The position numbers were made by a program, and so were the translations under genes. The notes under the pieces are model-generated. The model had not been told where the DNA came from. It searched no databases and saw only the letters and a program-made list of their open reading frames with translations. This document shows, piece after piece, positions 16,802-25,815 of a DNA stretch of 64,000 nucleotides. Within the stretch, counting starts at the first letter, position 1. Each line of letters begins with the position of its first letter. Origin of the DNA: Oceanobacillus manasiensis (GTDB lineage: Bacteria; Bacillota; Bacilli; Bacillales; Amphibacillaceae); NCBI RefSeq assembly GCF_000724085.1, contig NZ_CCDL010000002.1:124001-188000 (forward strand), given 5' to 3'.

Positions 16802-17869
16802 ATGCATAAGCGCGGAATATTAATAACGGGAAGTATAACGATGGCTATTTTATTATCAGGTTGTTTTCAAGGAGAACAATCACTGGAGGATATGGATCCT
16901 CCACAAAACGCCGAGCCTGTTGATAGTCTAGAAAACGGTGAGAAGAATGAAGATGAGTCAGTTGAAGGGGAAGGAACAGCTGTAAATGAGACGGTGCCAA
17001 GAGAGTTGTACTTAGTGGATGCGAACGGTATGGTAGCGGCACAAACAATCGAGCTACCTAATCCTGAATCAAAAGAGGTAGCGTCTCAGGTTTTAGAATA
17101 CTTGGTTAAAGGTGGACCGGTTACTTCCATGCTACCAAATGGATTTCAGGCTGTGCTGCCAGAAGGAACACAAATTCTTGGCGTAAACCTTCAGGAAGAT
17201 GGAACTATCGTAGTCGATTTCTCTAAGGAATTTGAAGATTATGAAGCAAAGGAAGAGCTTCAAATTCTTGAATCGATAACCCATACACTGACCCAGTTTG
17301 AAAATGTGAATACTGTTCAATTACAGATTAATGGACATGAGGTAAAAGAAATGCCGGTAAATGGAACACCGATCGGCGAAGGATATTCTAGGGCAAATGG
17401 GATAAATGTAACAGACACAGACACAGTCGATTTGATTAACAGTAAGGCTGTAACCATGTACTATCCAACTGAGCATAATAAGAATCGTTATTACGTACCG
17501 GTAACGCAATATGTTGAAACAAAGGACGAGGATATGTACGCCTCGATTGTACAGTCATTGTTGGAAGGCCCTGGCTTTAATACAAATGTACAGCACGTCT
17601 TTAATCCCTCTGCTTTGCTGACTGGAGAGACAAAGCTTAGTGACGGAGTGCTTAACCTTACATTTAATGAAGACATCCTTGTTAAGGATGGGAATGGTGT
17701 CATCTCGGACGAGGTTATGGAAACTATTGTTAGAACACTAACAGAACAGGATGGGATTGAAGCTGTTGATGTAAAAGTTGAGAATATTGAACAACTTGTG
17801 AATGAAAACGGCGAGACATATGAGGAACCTGTAACCAAACAGCAATTCATTCCAAGTGAGAAGCTATAA
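16802..17869 (+). CDS. gerM: Germination lipoprotein GerM
   Basis: Spore-envelope lipoprotein needed for sporulation and germination in B. subtilis. Start at the ATG at 16802 behind AGGGGGGAAAG, giving 355 residues with a lipoprotein signal (MHKRGILITG, then lipobox LLSGC). An acidic linker follows, then two GerM domains (about residues 95-185 and 230-325), each with a VDFSKEF- or LTFNEDI-type strand. Ends with a terminator. Confidence 0.9.
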   Translation: MHKRGILITGSITMAILLSGCFQGEQSLEDMDPPQNAEPVDSLENGEKNEDESVEGEGTAVNETVPRELYLVDANGMVAAQTIELPNPESKEVASQVLEYLVKGGPVTSMLPNGFQAVLPEGTQILGVNLQEDGTIVVDFSKEFEDYEAKEELQILESITHTLTQFENVNTVQLQINGHEVKEMPVNGTPIGEGYSRANGINVTDTDTVDLINSKAVTMYYPTEHNKNRYYVPVTQYVETKDEDMYASIVQSLLEGPGFNTNVQHVFNPSALLTGETKLSDGVLNLTFNEDILVKDGNGVISDEVMETIVRTLTEQDGIEAVDVKVENIEQLVNENGETYEEPVTKQQFIPSEKL

Positions 17870-17870
17870 G

Positions 17871-17903
17871 AAAAGAGGCTGAGCTTTATAGCCTCTTTTT
17901 TGT
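17871..17903 (+). terminator. Terminator of gerM
   Basis: AAAAGAGGCT pairs with AGCCTCTTTT followed by more Ts. Confidence 0.85.
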
Positions 17904-18026
17904 TTACTCTTCGTTCTAACCGCTAAGTTTTTAAGCGGTCGCTCGCTACTTTTTATAGAATGTATTAACGTGTTTCTTTGGTGCAAAATATGTTAAGCTT
18001 ATGGTTGAAACAAGGAGGAGACATAC

Positions 18027-18776
18027 ATGAGAAACGATGAGAGAAAAATAAATAGTTTACGTTCTGTAAACATTACAGCAGATTATATATCACACCCAGA
18101 AGGATCTGTTTTAATTGAAGTAGGTAATACAAAAGTAATATGCAATGCAAGCATTGAAGACAGAGTTCCACCATTTCTTCGAGGACAAGGAAAGGGATGG
18201 ATTACTGCCGAATATGCAATGCTACCTAGAGCTACAGAACAACGCAACATTCGTGAATCATCCAAAGGAAAAGTTAGTGGAAGAACAATGGAAATTCAGC
18301 GTCTAATCGGGAGAGCATTACGATCGGTTGTGGATTTGGATAGCATCGGCGAGCGCACTGTTTGGGTAGATTGTGATGTGATTCAAGCAGATGGTGGCAC
18401 ACGAACTGCGTCGATTACAGGAGCTTTTGTAGCGGTTGTCTTGGCTTTCGGTAAGCTATTAGATAATAAAAAAATAAAGAAAATGCCTGTCACCCAGTTT
18501 CTTGGTGCAATTTCTGTTGGTGTTTTACCTGATGGTACGGAGATTTTGGATTTGAATTATGAAGAAGATTCTCAAGCGAATGTTGATATGAACATTGTCA
18601 TGACTGGAAAGCAGGAATTTGTGGAGATACAGGGTACAGGTGAGGAAGCAACCTTTACAGCAAATCAATTACAAACAATGCTGCAACTTGCTAGTGAGGG
18701 CATGGAAGAGATCTTTAAGATTCAGCGTGAAACGATAGGGGAACTAGCTGGAAGAATTGGAGAGACATTAGAATAA
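18027..18776 (+). CDS. rph: Ribonuclease PH
   Basis: Phosphate-dependent 3' exoribonuclease that trims tRNA 3' ends. 249 residues. Seen: the N-terminal [48 protein letters not shown] split around residue 70-97, and [20 protein letters not shown] with the phosphate-binding GGTRT. RBS AAGGAGGAG. Ends 13 bases before the next gene's ATG. Confidence 0.96.
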   Translation: MRNDERKINSLRSVNITADYISHPEGSVLIEVGNTKVICNASIEDRVPPFLRGQGKGWITAEYAMLPRATEQRNIRESSKGKVSGRTMEIQRLIGRALRSVVDLDSIGERTVWVDCDVIQADGGTRTASITGAFVAVVLAFGKLLDNKKIKKMPVTQFLGAISVGVLPDGTEILDLNYEEDSQANVDMNIVMTGKQEFVEIQGTGEEATFTANQLQTMLQLASEGMEEIFKIQRETIGELAGRIGETLE

Positions 18777-18789
18777 TGGAGTGAATGGT

Positions 18790-19398
18790 ATGGAACAAGT
18801 TCTCATAGCGACAAGGAATGCGGGAAAAGCAGCTGAATTTAAGCAATTCTTTTCCCGTTATCAAATCACCGCATTGTCTATGCTTGATCTAGAAGAAGAG
18901 TTGCCGGATGTGGAGGAAACTGGTGTCACCTTTGAAGAAAATGCAGCACTAAAAGCCGAGGAAATCTCTTCAAAGCTAGGTATACCTGTGCTTGCAGATG
19001 ATTCAGGTTTAATGATTGATGCACTTTATGGAGAACCAGGAGTTTTCTCAGCGAGATATGCTGGCACTGATAAAAATGACCGTGCAAACATACTTAAAGT
19101 ATTGCAAAAACTGCAAGGAGTACCGGAGTCTGAGCGGACTGCCCGATTTGTTTGTGTTATTGCATTATCTAAACCTGGGGAAAAAACGGTTTTTCGCACT
19201 GGCTATTGTGAGGGAAACATTGCAGAAGAACAAAGTGGAGAAAATGGATTTGGTTATGACCCAATCTTTATACCAAGTGACCAGAAAAAGACAATGGCTG
19301 AGTTAACTGCCGAAGAAAAGAATCGTATTAGTCATAGAACAAAAGCGATAGAGCAGTTTGATGAATGGATAAAAGGGTATAAGGAAGGACAAGCCTAA
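18790..19398 (+). CDS. rdgB: Non-canonical purine NTP pyrophosphatase (RdgB/Ham1)
   Basis: Hydrolyses XTP, ITP and dITP to keep them out of nucleic acids. 202 residues from the ATG at 18790, spaced 7 bases from GGAG; the GTG at 18781 lies on that site. Seen: ATRNAGKAAEFK, VEETGVTFEENAALKAE, VLADDSGLMIDALYGEPGV, FSARYAG, GFGYDPIF and ISHRTKA, all family motifs. B. subtilis name ysnA. Confidence 0.95.
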   Translation: MEQVLIATRNAGKAAEFKQFFSRYQITALSMLDLEEELPDVEETGVTFEENAALKAEEISSKLGIPVLADDSGLMIDALYGEPGVFSARYAGTDKNDRANILKVLQKLQGVPESERTARFVCVIALSKPGEKTVFRTGYCEGNIAEEQSGENGFGYDPIFIPSDQKKTMAELTAEEKNRISHRTKAIEQFDEWIKGYKEGQA

Positions 19399-19457
19399 TA
19401 AACGAAACCTATTTTTCCTTTTTCGTTTTAAAGATCATACATAGATTGGGTGGTATA

Positions 19458-19967
19458 ATGACAAAGGTACTTATTATAAGTGATAGTCATGGTTTAACAG
19501 ATGAATTACTTCAAGTAAAAAATGAGCATAAGTTGGAGTACATGATTCATTGTGGTGATTCCGAACTGGATATGGATACTATAGAAATGGATGGTTTCTT
19601 TAAAGTAGCAGGTAACTGTGACCTTGATACAAGGTATCCAGAGGAACAAACATTAGAAGTTAATAACGTTAAATTCCTTGCTGTGCATGGACATTTGCAT
19701 AATGTGAAGCAAAATTTGCTTACTGCAGGATACCGTGCTGAAGAATTGGGGGCAAATGTCATCTGTTTTGGACATACACATGTAGCTGGTGCGCAACAAG
19801 AGAATGACCAATTATTTATAAATCCTGGAAGTATTCGTCAACCTAGAGGTCGCTTAGAAAAGACTTATGCAATTATGGAATGGGAAAACCCTCAAGAAAT
19901 TGAGGTTACATTTTACACGCTGGACGGAAATGAAGTAAAAGATTTATTCTACAAAGCTTCCTTATAA
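19458..19967 (+). CDS. ysnB: Metallophosphoesterase, YsnB/YfcE type
   Basis: 169-residue manganese-type phosphodiesterase of the MJ0936/YfcE family. All metal motifs are visible in order: DSHG near residue 10, HCGDSE, GNCD, VHGH, CFGHTHVAG and INPGS. Start at the ATG at 19458 behind GGGTGG. Physiological substrate unknown. Terminator follows. Confidence 0.92.
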   Translation: MTKVLIISDSHGLTDELLQVKNEHKLEYMIHCGDSELDMDTIEMDGFFKVAGNCDLDTRYPEEQTLEVNNVKFLAVHGHLHNVKQNLLTAGYRAEELGANVICFGHTHVAGAQQENDQLFINPGSIRQPRGRLEKTYAIMEWENPQEIEVTFYTLDGNEVKDLFYKASL

Positions 19968-19981
19968 GCTAGAATTAAGAG

Positions 19982-20021
19982 ACCTACCAGGCTCAATTAT
20001 TCCGACTGTCTGGTAGGTTTT
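19982..20021 (+). terminator. Terminator of ysnB
   Basis: ACCTACCAG pairs with CTGGTAGGT followed by TTT; a further T run follows at 20029-20035. Confidence 0.8.
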
Positions 20022-20041
20022 AAACTTTTTTTTATAAAGTG

Positions 20042-20070
20042 TTGACAAATAATCCATTTATGCATATAAT
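20042..20070 (+). promoter_or_regulatory. Strong sigma-A promoter of the tRNA unit
   Basis: TTGACA (20042-20047), 17 bases, TATAAT (20065-20070): a perfect consensus. It faces the repeats and both tRNA genes, so the transcript should include the two 151-bp repeats as a long leader. Confidence 0.85.
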
Positions 20071-20127
20071 ATTTCTTGTCCGTTAAAAAAGTAACTAACA
20101 AAAACGGCGATAAATTACATAGGTAAT

Positions 20128-20278
20128 GCGGGTGTAGTTTAGTGACGAGCAAAGCTACTGCCGAGTACGCATCGAGTTGCCTCGAAGCACAAACAACTGA
20201 GAATAAGCTAGTAGATGTAGAGGCAGTTAAATTATTATAAAGAGCGTACAAAAATCAGGATATTTTTTACATAATCAT
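20128..20278 (+). repeat. tRNA-Gly-derived tandem repeat, copy 1 (151 bp)
   Basis: Begins with the same 17 bases as the real tRNA-Gly (GCGGGTGTAGTTTAGTG) and then diverges into a 134-base body. The tRNA-derived start can refold with the body: GTAGTTT (20134-20140) with AAAGCTAC (20151-20158). Further pairing: CTGCC (20158-20162) with GGCAG (20222-20226), and the hairpin TCGAG-TTGC-CTCGA at 20172-20185. The tRNA anticodon, T-arm and 3' acceptor are absent. Confidence 0.8.
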
Positions 20279-20429
20279 GCGGGTGTAGTTTAGTGACGAG
20301 CAAAGCTACTGCCGAGTACGCAACGAGTTGCCTCGAAGCACAAACAACTGAGAATAAGCTATTAGATGTAGAGGCAGTTAAATTATTATAAAGAGCGTAC
20401 AAAAATCAAGATATTTTTTACATAATCAT
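20279..20429 (+). repeat. tRNA-Gly-derived tandem repeat, copy 2 (151 bp)
   Basis: Directly abuts copy 1 and ends exactly where the intact tRNA-Gly begins. It differs from copy 1 at only three of 151 positions, which points to a recent duplication or to conservation. The same foldings are possible; the innermost hairpin loses one end pair (ACGAG instead of TCGAG). Confidence 0.8.
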
Positions 20430-20503
20430 GCGGGTGTAGTTTAGTGGTAAAACCTCAGCCTTCCAAGCTGATGATGAGGGTTCGATTCCCTTCACCCGCT
20501 CCA
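20430..20503 (+). tRNA. tRNA-Gly (anticodon TCC)
   Basis: Acceptor GCGGGTG pairs with CACCCGC, D-arm GTTT...AAAC, anticodon stem CAGC/GCTG around the loop CTTCCAA (anticodon TCC), T-arm GAGGGTTCGATTCCCTT, encoded CCA end. 74 nt. Confidence 0.97.
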
Positions 20504-20512
20504 TACATACTT

Positions 20513-20586
20513 GTCCCAGTAGCTCAGCAGGATAGAGCAACAGCCTTCTAAGCTGTGGGTCGCAGGTTCGAATCCTGCCTGGGACG
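20513..20586 (+). tRNA. tRNA-Arg (anticodon TCT)
   Basis: Acceptor GTCCCAG pairs with CTGGGAC, anticodon stem ACAGC/GCTGT around CTTCTAA (anticodon TCT), T-arm GCAGGTTCGAATCCTGC. The bases after the discriminator G are TCA, so CCA must be added or repaired after transcription. Confidence 0.96.
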
Positions 20587-20597
20587 TCAAAGAGAAG

Positions 20598-20628
20598 CCT
20601 CACAAACATTTTGTTTGTGAGGTTTTTT
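20598..20628 (+). terminator. Terminator of the tRNA unit
   Basis: CCTCACAAAC pairs perfectly with GTTTGTGAGG, then six Ts. Confidence 0.92.
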
Positions 20629-20760
20629 ATGTATCAATAAGTTATTCTTATAGAAACCAGTTACAAAATAATAATCTGGTTATTCTAACTGCTTTAGCTT
20701 TATAACCATTTCGTTCCCATGTTAAATAAAAATCTAATTCTATTAAGTAGATTTAGAAGA

Positions 20761-20795
20761 GAGCCTGCTTTCTTTTCAATAAAGAAAGCAGGCTC
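20761..20795 (-). terminator. Strong hairpin downstream of the Asp/Asn-rich gene
   Basis: GAGCCTGCTTTCTT pairs with AAGAAAGCAGGCTC. On the minus strand the stem is followed by a pyrimidine-rich but not pure-T stretch, so it may act as a terminator or a 3' stabiliser. Confidence 0.55.
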
Positions 20796-20821
20796 AGCTT
20801 CATTTCACATAAGAACACAAA

Positions 20822-21172
20822 TTAATTTCTGTATTTTTTGTTACGTTGATTTGCACCGAGTACATTGTTTCTATTTCTGCATTTTCTCTTAGGTTGTTGT
20901 GCTGCTTCTTCCTCTTCTTCTTCTTCCACTTCTTCAGCTTCTGCATCTGCTTCTCCATTTTCGCCAGCAGCTCCAACGCCCCAACCATTAACATAAACTT
21001 TTACGATGTTATAATTATTGTTTTTGTTTTTCAAATCATTCTCATTGTCATTATCGTTGTCCACGTCGATGTCGCTGTCGAAATCCACGTTTGCATCTGC
21101 ATTCGCTTTAGCAAAGTAATATTCTTGGTTTCCATTATGATCAAAGCTTCTATTTTGACTTTTTCTTTTCAT
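20822..21172 (-). CDS. Low-complexity Asp/Asn-rich protein, possible spore-surface protein
   Basis: 116 residues starting at an ATG behind a very good AAAGGAGGG site, so translation is likely. Residues 24-46 alternate one acidic or amide residue with one other residue (ANADANVDFDSDIDVDNDND and on), then an Asn/Lys stretch, a short VKVYVNGWGVG segment, an Ala/Glu block with seven Glu in a row, and a basic Arg/Asn/Lys tail with a single Cys. No family is recognised with certainty. Strict alternation suggests beta strands with one polar face; low-complexity secreted or coat proteins of spore formers have such tracts. A spore role is only inference. Confidence 0.6.
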   Translation of the reverse strand: MKRKSQNRSFDHNGNQEYYFAKANADANVDFDSDIDVDNDNDNENDLKNKNNNYNIVKVYVNGWGVGAAGENGEADAEAEEVEEEEEEEAAQQPKRKCRNRNNVLGANQRNKKYRN

Positions 21173-21681
21173 TATTTTTCCCTCCTTTAATCTTGATAAT
21201 GTATCTTATTCGATATAAAACGTTTTGGAATGGCAAGTGGCTTATGGCAAACGCTTGTTTTTTAATAGGGTGATAGAAAACACTAGTTAAGTGTGTTAGA
21301 ATTCCTAGAAAAGCTTAAAACTTGGTATATATGACGATAGTAAACCTGTTGGTCAAATTCCATGGTATAATAATTATGATGAACAGTGAAATTACTATCA
21401 TAAGAGCTTTTCTAGATAAATGGTTACTCTTCATCGAACAATATGTCTATCTTTTAAAAAATAATCCTATTTAATGACGCGATAAGCAATATTGAAGTTT
21501 TAACCAGTAGTATTAGTGCATCGTTAACGACGCACCGTGTTTTCGTAAATGTAGAGTAGATCTTTGAAATAGCAGATAAGATTATTATTCATATAAAAAT
21601 AGGTTTATTTTTTTGGAATCAGGGTATGTATCTCTATTGACTGTTTCATAATAGAATGAATACATTGAAAGGAGGAAATAG
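21173..21681. other. Intergenic region with a 20-bp palindrome
   Basis: Shared upstream region of the Asp/Asn-rich gene and ysoA. At 21516-21535 lies GTGCATCGTTAACGACGCAC, palindromic at 18 of 20 positions, an operator-like site. No clear, well-spaced sigma-A promoter was found for either gene, and no ORF with coding character. Confidence 0.4.
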
Positions 21682-22668
21682 ATGCAGCAACAATCAGAAA
21701 AGGAGAATGTCATTCTCTTTCCAAAGTGGAAAGACGTTTTGGAAGAGGAGAGCGTACAGGCTCTAAAAGAAAAAAGATATGAAGAAGCACTTACAAAGTT
21801 GGATCAACTGTTGAGTTATCATGTAAGATCCCATGAAATTATTATAGGGAAACTTATTTGTCTAATAGAATTAAACCGACATACCGAAGCACAAAACATA
21901 TGTGAAGAACTACTTACTGAGAAAGATGAACATTATTATCACTATGTACATATTTATTTGACGATTTTATTTCAGACTAATCAATATGAACTGTTAATGG
22001 AGCAAGTCGAGTATGAATTGGAAATGGGCGAGATTCCACCACAAATGGAAGAACAGTTTCAACAGCTGTATAAAATGAGCAGTAAGATGAAGGCAGATTT
22101 AACTGTTGAAAGGTCAAGTACTCACCTAAGTGGATTAACTCAAGCAGTTGAGGAAGAGAATCATAGTGAACAGTGGAGAATATTAGAGAATTTAAGGCAG
22201 ATGTCTGCATTGCCCACTAAAAATATTCCTCAAATGCTTACTGATGAGAAAGTTCACCCCGTAACCAAGACGGTTATAATACAATGGCTGGCAGAATCTG
22301 ATTATGATCAAGATGTAAGCATACATAAGTTTGGAAGAGAACTTACCGTAATACCTTCTGTTTTAGAGAAGCTTGAAGATATTACAATATTGCACCAAGC
22401 TAAAAGCTTATTAGAAGAAACGGAGCAAAAAAATCCAACACTATTTGAAATGCTGGAAAAACTGTTATTTCGTTATTTATATGTTCAATATCCAATACTC
22501 CCACCATCAGAGGAAGTTTTTCAGCTGGCAGAGGCTATTAAACATGTTGGGCAGGAATACCTTGGTATACATATGGAAGAAGATGCACCACAATCCGACA
22601 AAATGCAGCAGTTTAGTAATGAGATAAAAATCTGTGACTCCCTTTATTTAAGTATTATTGAAGAGTAG
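21682..22668 (+). CDS. ysoA: TPR-repeat protein, YsoA-like
   Basis: 328-residue soluble, helical protein. The N-terminal part has tetratricopeptide-like repeats (EERYEEALTKLDQLLSY-type helices, LICLIELNRHTEAQNICEELL, YLTILFQTNQYELLMEQVEYEL at about residues 25-125). No signal or membrane segment. RBS GAAAGGAGGA. B. subtilis has the TPR protein YsoA directly before tig, which is the basis of the name; function unknown. Confidence 0.78.
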   Translation: MQQQSEKENVILFPKWKDVLEEESVQALKEKRYEEALTKLDQLLSYHVRSHEIIIGKLICLIELNRHTEAQNICEELLTEKDEHYYHYVHIYLTILFQTNQYELLMEQVEYELEMGEIPPQMEEQFQQLYKMSSKMKADLTVERSSTHLSGLTQAVEEENHSEQWRILENLRQMSALPTKNIPQMLTDEKVHPVTKTVIIQWLAESDYDQDVSIHKFGRELTVIPSVLEKLEDITILHQAKSLLEETEQKNPTLFEMLEKLLFRYLYVQYPILPPSEEVFQLAEAIKHVGQEYLGIHMEEDAPQSDKMQQFSNEIKICDSLYLSIIEE

Positions 22669-22689
22669 GATTATGCGGGCTTGAAATGC

Positions 22690-22717
22690 TTGAAAGGCAT
22701 AGTAATTATGTTATAAT
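22690..22717 (+). promoter_or_regulatory. Sigma-A promoter of tig
   Basis: TTGAAA (22690-22695), 16 bases, TATAAT (22712-22717), with an extended -10 TG at 22709-22710. Confidence 0.75.
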
Positions 22718-22813
22718 AAGATGGTTGTAAATTTAGATCATTATATAAGTAGTTATATTAATGAACGTGTAAAATGATTGGAAACAATAGATTAGATTTT
22801 GGAGGGAAATTTT

Positions 22814-24100
22814 ATGTCAGTAAAATGGGAAAAACAAGAAGGAAATGAAGGGGTACTTACATTTGAAGTATCTGCAGAAACATTTGATCAAGGCTTAGAT
22901 CAAGCTTTTAAAAAAGTTTCCAAGGATGTTCAAATTCCTGGATTCCGTAAAGGGAAAATCCCACGTAAAATCTTTGAAAACCGCTTTGGTGTAGAAGCAT
23001 TGTATCAAGATGCTGTAGACATTGTACTACCAGATGCGTATGTAAGTGCTGTTGAGGAAGCAGGTATTGATCCAGTAGCACAACCAGAAATTGACATCGA
23101 GACAATCGAACAAGGTCAGCCGCTTGTTTTCACTGCAAAAGTAACTGTTAAACCTGAAGTAACTCTAGGTGAATACAAAGGTCTTGAGGTAGAAGAACAA
23201 TCTGTTGAAGTGACAGATGAAGATGTAGACCATGAACTAGAGCATCAGCGTCAGCATCATGCAGAGCTAATTGTAAAAGAAGAAGGTAGCGTTGAAGAAG
23301 GCGACACTGTTGTTATGGATTTTGAAGGTTTCCTTGATGGCGTAGCTTTTGAAGGCGGAAAAGGTGAAGATCATTCATTAGAAATTGGCTCAGGTCAATT
23401 TATACCTGGATTTGAAGAGCAGCTAGTTGGAAAAACACCTGGGGAAGAAACGGAGATCGAAGTTACATTCCCTGAAGATTACCATGCGGAAGAACTTGCA
23501 GGTAAAACAGCTACATTCAAAGTAAAACTAAATGAAGTTAAAACGAAAGAGCTTCCAGAACTTGATGATGAGTTTGCTAAAGATGTAGACGAAGAAGTGG
23601 AAACTCTTGAAGAATTAAAGAACAAGAAAAGAGAAGAGCTAGAAACTCAAAGAAAACAAGACGCAGAAAATCAAACAAGAGAAACTTTAATTGAAAAAGC
23701 TTCTGAGAATGCAGAAGTTGAAATCCCAGAAGCAATGGTTAACACAGAGCTTGACCAAATGGTTAAAGAGTTTGAACAGCGTCTACAAGCTCAAGGGATG
23801 ACCCTTGAGATGTATTCACAATTCTCTGGTCAAGATGAGAATGCTTTAAAAGAACAAATGAAAGAAGATGCTGAAAAACGCGTTAAAACAAATCTTACAC
23901 TTGAAGCAATTGTCTCTGAAGAGAACCTTGAAGTTACCGATGAAGATGTTGAAGCAGAGCTTGAAAAAATGGCATCTATGTACGGAACTGAATTGGATCA
24001 GCTGAAGCAAATGCTTGGTGGAAATACGGATGCTATAAAAGGCGATCTGAAAATGCGTAAAGCAATTGAATTTCTTGTTGAAAATAGCAAAACTGTCTAA
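22814..24100 (+). CDS. tig: Trigger factor
   Basis: Ribosome-bound chaperone and peptidyl-prolyl isomerase. 428 residues from the ATG at 22814 behind GGAGGG. Seen: the ribosome-binding loop [17 protein letters not shown] near residue 43, the FKBP-type domain ([15 protein letters not shown] through [21 protein letters not shown], about 160-260) and the long helical C-terminal arm. Confidence 0.97.
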   Translation: MSVKWEKQEGNEGVLTFEVSAETFDQGLDQAFKKVSKDVQIPGFRKGKIPRKIFENRFGVEALYQDAVDIVLPDAYVSAVEEAGIDPVAQPEIDIETIEQGQPLVFTAKVTVKPEVTLGEYKGLEVEEQSVEVTDEDVDHELEHQRQHHAELIVKEEGSVEEGDTVVMDFEGFLDGVAFEGGKGEDHSLEIGSGQFIPGFEEQLVGKTPGEETEIEVTFPEDYHAEELAGKTATFKVKLNEVKTKELPELDDEFAKDVDEEVETLEELKNKKREELETQRKQDAENQTRETLIEKASENAEVEIPEAMVNTELDQMVKEFEQRLQAQGMTLEMYSQFSGQDENALKEQMKEDAEKRVKTNLTLEAIVSEENLEVTDEDVEAELEKMASMYGTELDQLKQMLGGNTDAIKGDLKMRKAIEFLVENSKTV

Positions 24101-24144
24101 TTAAGATATTGTTAGTTTAGACATAGGTCGATAGGTAAATACTA

Positions 24145-24178
24145 AAACAAGGTGCTGTGAAGTAGCACCTTGTTTTCT
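24145..24178 (+). terminator. Terminator of tig
   Basis: AAACAAGGTGCT pairs with AGCACCTTGTTT followed by T/C residues. Confidence 0.8.
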
Positions 24179-24371
24179 CATATAACTCCCCATTTATTTT
24201 CTTACTTTTTAGAATAAGAATTATGGTGGATTATCTTTTTTAATAAGAATACTTAATTGTAACAAGCTACATATAATATAAGTAGTATGATTTGACTTTT
24301 ATGAATTATTATCCATAATTAGATTATGCTAACGTTATGAAAGTGTATCGTTTTGTTTTTTAAAATTGATC

Positions 24372-24380
24372 TGATATGAT
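24372..24380 (+). promoter_or_regulatory. Extended -10 promoter of clpX (candidate)
   Basis: TGATATGAT (TGn plus TATGAT) with only a weak T-rich -35 region. The rest of 24179-24445 holds no recognisable gene or operator. Confidence 0.45.
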
Positions 24381-24445
24381 GACTATGAAGTTGAATCCTG
24401 AAAATTCCATTCAGGTGGAGATTTAAACTTTTAGGGGTGAAATTA

Positions 24446-25723
24446 ATGTTTAAGTTTAATGAAGAAAAAGGACAACTGAAATGTTCGTTTTGTGGAAAGA
24501 GTCAAGAACAAGTACGTAAGCTAGTAGCCGGACCAGGCGTTTATATATGTGACGAGTGTATAGAACTTTGCACAGAGATCGTGGAAGAAGAATTAGGTAC
24601 AGAAGAAGATACTGAGCTTAAGGAAATTCCAAAGCCTAAAGAAATCTGTGAGATTCTAGATGATTACGTTATTGGACAGGACAAAGCAAAGAAAAATCTT
24701 TCAGTTGCTGTGTATAACCACTATAAACGGATCAATTCACCGAAAGTCACTGGTGATGATGTGGAATTATCCAAAAGTAATATTTCAATGATTGGTCCAA
24801 CAGGAAGCGGGAAGACACTTCTTGCTCAAACATTGGCAAGAATTATTAATGTACCGTTTGCAATGGCGGATGCTACATCACTAACTGAAGCAGGTTATGT
24901 AGGGGAAGATGTTGAAAACATACTCCTTAAACTGATTCAGGCAGCGGATTACGATGTGGAAAAAGCTGAAAAAGGTATCATTTATATTGATGAAATTGAC
25001 AAAGTAGCACGTAAATCTGAGAATCCTTCTATCACTAGAGATGTTTCTGGTGAAGGGGTACAGCAGGCGTTATTAAAAATTCTAGAAGGTACTGTAGCGA
25101 GTGTCCCTCCACAAGGAGGACGTAAGCATCCACACCAAGAGTTTATTCAAATTGACACAACGAATATCCTGTTCATCGTCGGTGGAGCATTTGATGGTAT
25201 TGATCAGGTGATTAAACGTCGTCTTGGTAAGAAAGTTATAGGATTTGGTTCTAATGAAAAACAGAAGGATTTCGAAATGGGAGAACTACTCTCAAAAGTG
25301 TTACCTGAAGACTTACTGAGATATGGCCTCATTCCTGAATTTATAGGTCGTATACCAGTAATTGGTAGCTTAACCCCACTAGATGAAGAAGCTCTTGTTG
25401 AGATTTTGACTAAACCTAAAAATGCACTTGTGAAACAATATGAAAAACTATTCTCTATTGATAATGTAGAATTGGAAATTGAAGAAGAAGCATTAAGAGA
25501 AATTGCAAGAAAAGCGATAGAACGAAAAACAGGAGCACGTGGTCTACGGTCCATTATTGAAGGAATTATGCTTGACGTAATGTTTGAGCTACCTTCAAGA
25601 GATGATATAGAAAAATGTGTTATTACGAAAGACACCGTAATGGAGGAAAACGGCAATCCAAAACTTATCTTCCGCGATGGAACCGTCAAAGAAGGAAACA
25701 AGGAGCCGAAGGAAAGCGCGTAA
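24446..25723 (+). CDS. clpX: ATP-dependent Clp protease ATP-binding subunit ClpX
   Basis: AAA+ unfoldase feeding ClpP. 425 residues from the ATG at 24446. Seen: C4 zinc domain (CSFCGK ... CDECIELC, residues about 12-40), Walker A GPTGSGKT, pore loop GYVGED, Walker [13 protein letters not shown] loop (GRKHPHQEF), the IGF loop that docks ClpP (KVIGFGSNE) and sensor 2 [10 protein letters not shown]. Complete. Confidence 0.98.
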   Translation: MFKFNEEKGQLKCSFCGKSQEQVRKLVAGPGVYICDECIELCTEIVEEELGTEEDTELKEIPKPKEICEILDDYVIGQDKAKKNLSVAVYNHYKRINSPKVTGDDVELSKSNISMIGPTGSGKTLLAQTLARIINVPFAMADATSLTEAGYVGEDVENILLKLIQAADYDVEKAEKGIIYIDEIDKVARKSENPSITRDVSGEGVQQALLKILEGTVASVPPQGGRKHPHQEFIQIDTTNILFIVGGAFDGIDQVIKRRLGKKVIGFGSNEKQKDFEMGELLSKVLPEDLLRYGLIPEFIGRIPVIGSLTPLDEEALVEILTKPKNALVKQYEKLFSIDNVELEIEEEALREIARKAIERKTGARGLRSIIEGIMLDVMFELPSRDDIEKCVITKDTVMEENGNPKLIFRDGTVKEGNKEPKESA

Positions 25724-25772
25724 AACTTTCTTAAGCTTGTTGCTGACTTACGATATACGGACTGGGTAACAC

Positions 25773-25815
25773 AAGACTGTCTTGAGTGATTTAGTTGCCA
25801 AGACAGTCTTTTTTT
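25773..25815 (+). terminator. Terminator of clpX
   Basis: AAGACTGTCTTG pairs with CAAGACAGTCTT over a 14-base loop, followed by five Ts. Confidence 0.88.

Noticed and set aside
19997-20251. Minus-strand 84-codon frame over the first tRNA-Gly-derived repeat
   Set aside because: It runs across the ysnB terminator, the tRNA promoter and the repeat; the repeat structure explains the sequence better.
20418-20609. Minus-strand 63-codon frame over both tRNA genes
   Set aside because: Antisense to two complete tRNAs; a known type of false gene call.
20846-21190. 114-codon plus-strand frame, hydrophobic
   Set aside because: Mirror image of the Asp/Asn-rich gene on the other strand; no ribosome site, whereas the minus strand has a perfect one.
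21197-21224. Sigma-K-like promoter (GATACATTA) for the Asp/Asn-rich gene
   Set aside because: Spacing to the AAC element is 15 instead of 16 and two key positions differ; too weak to list.
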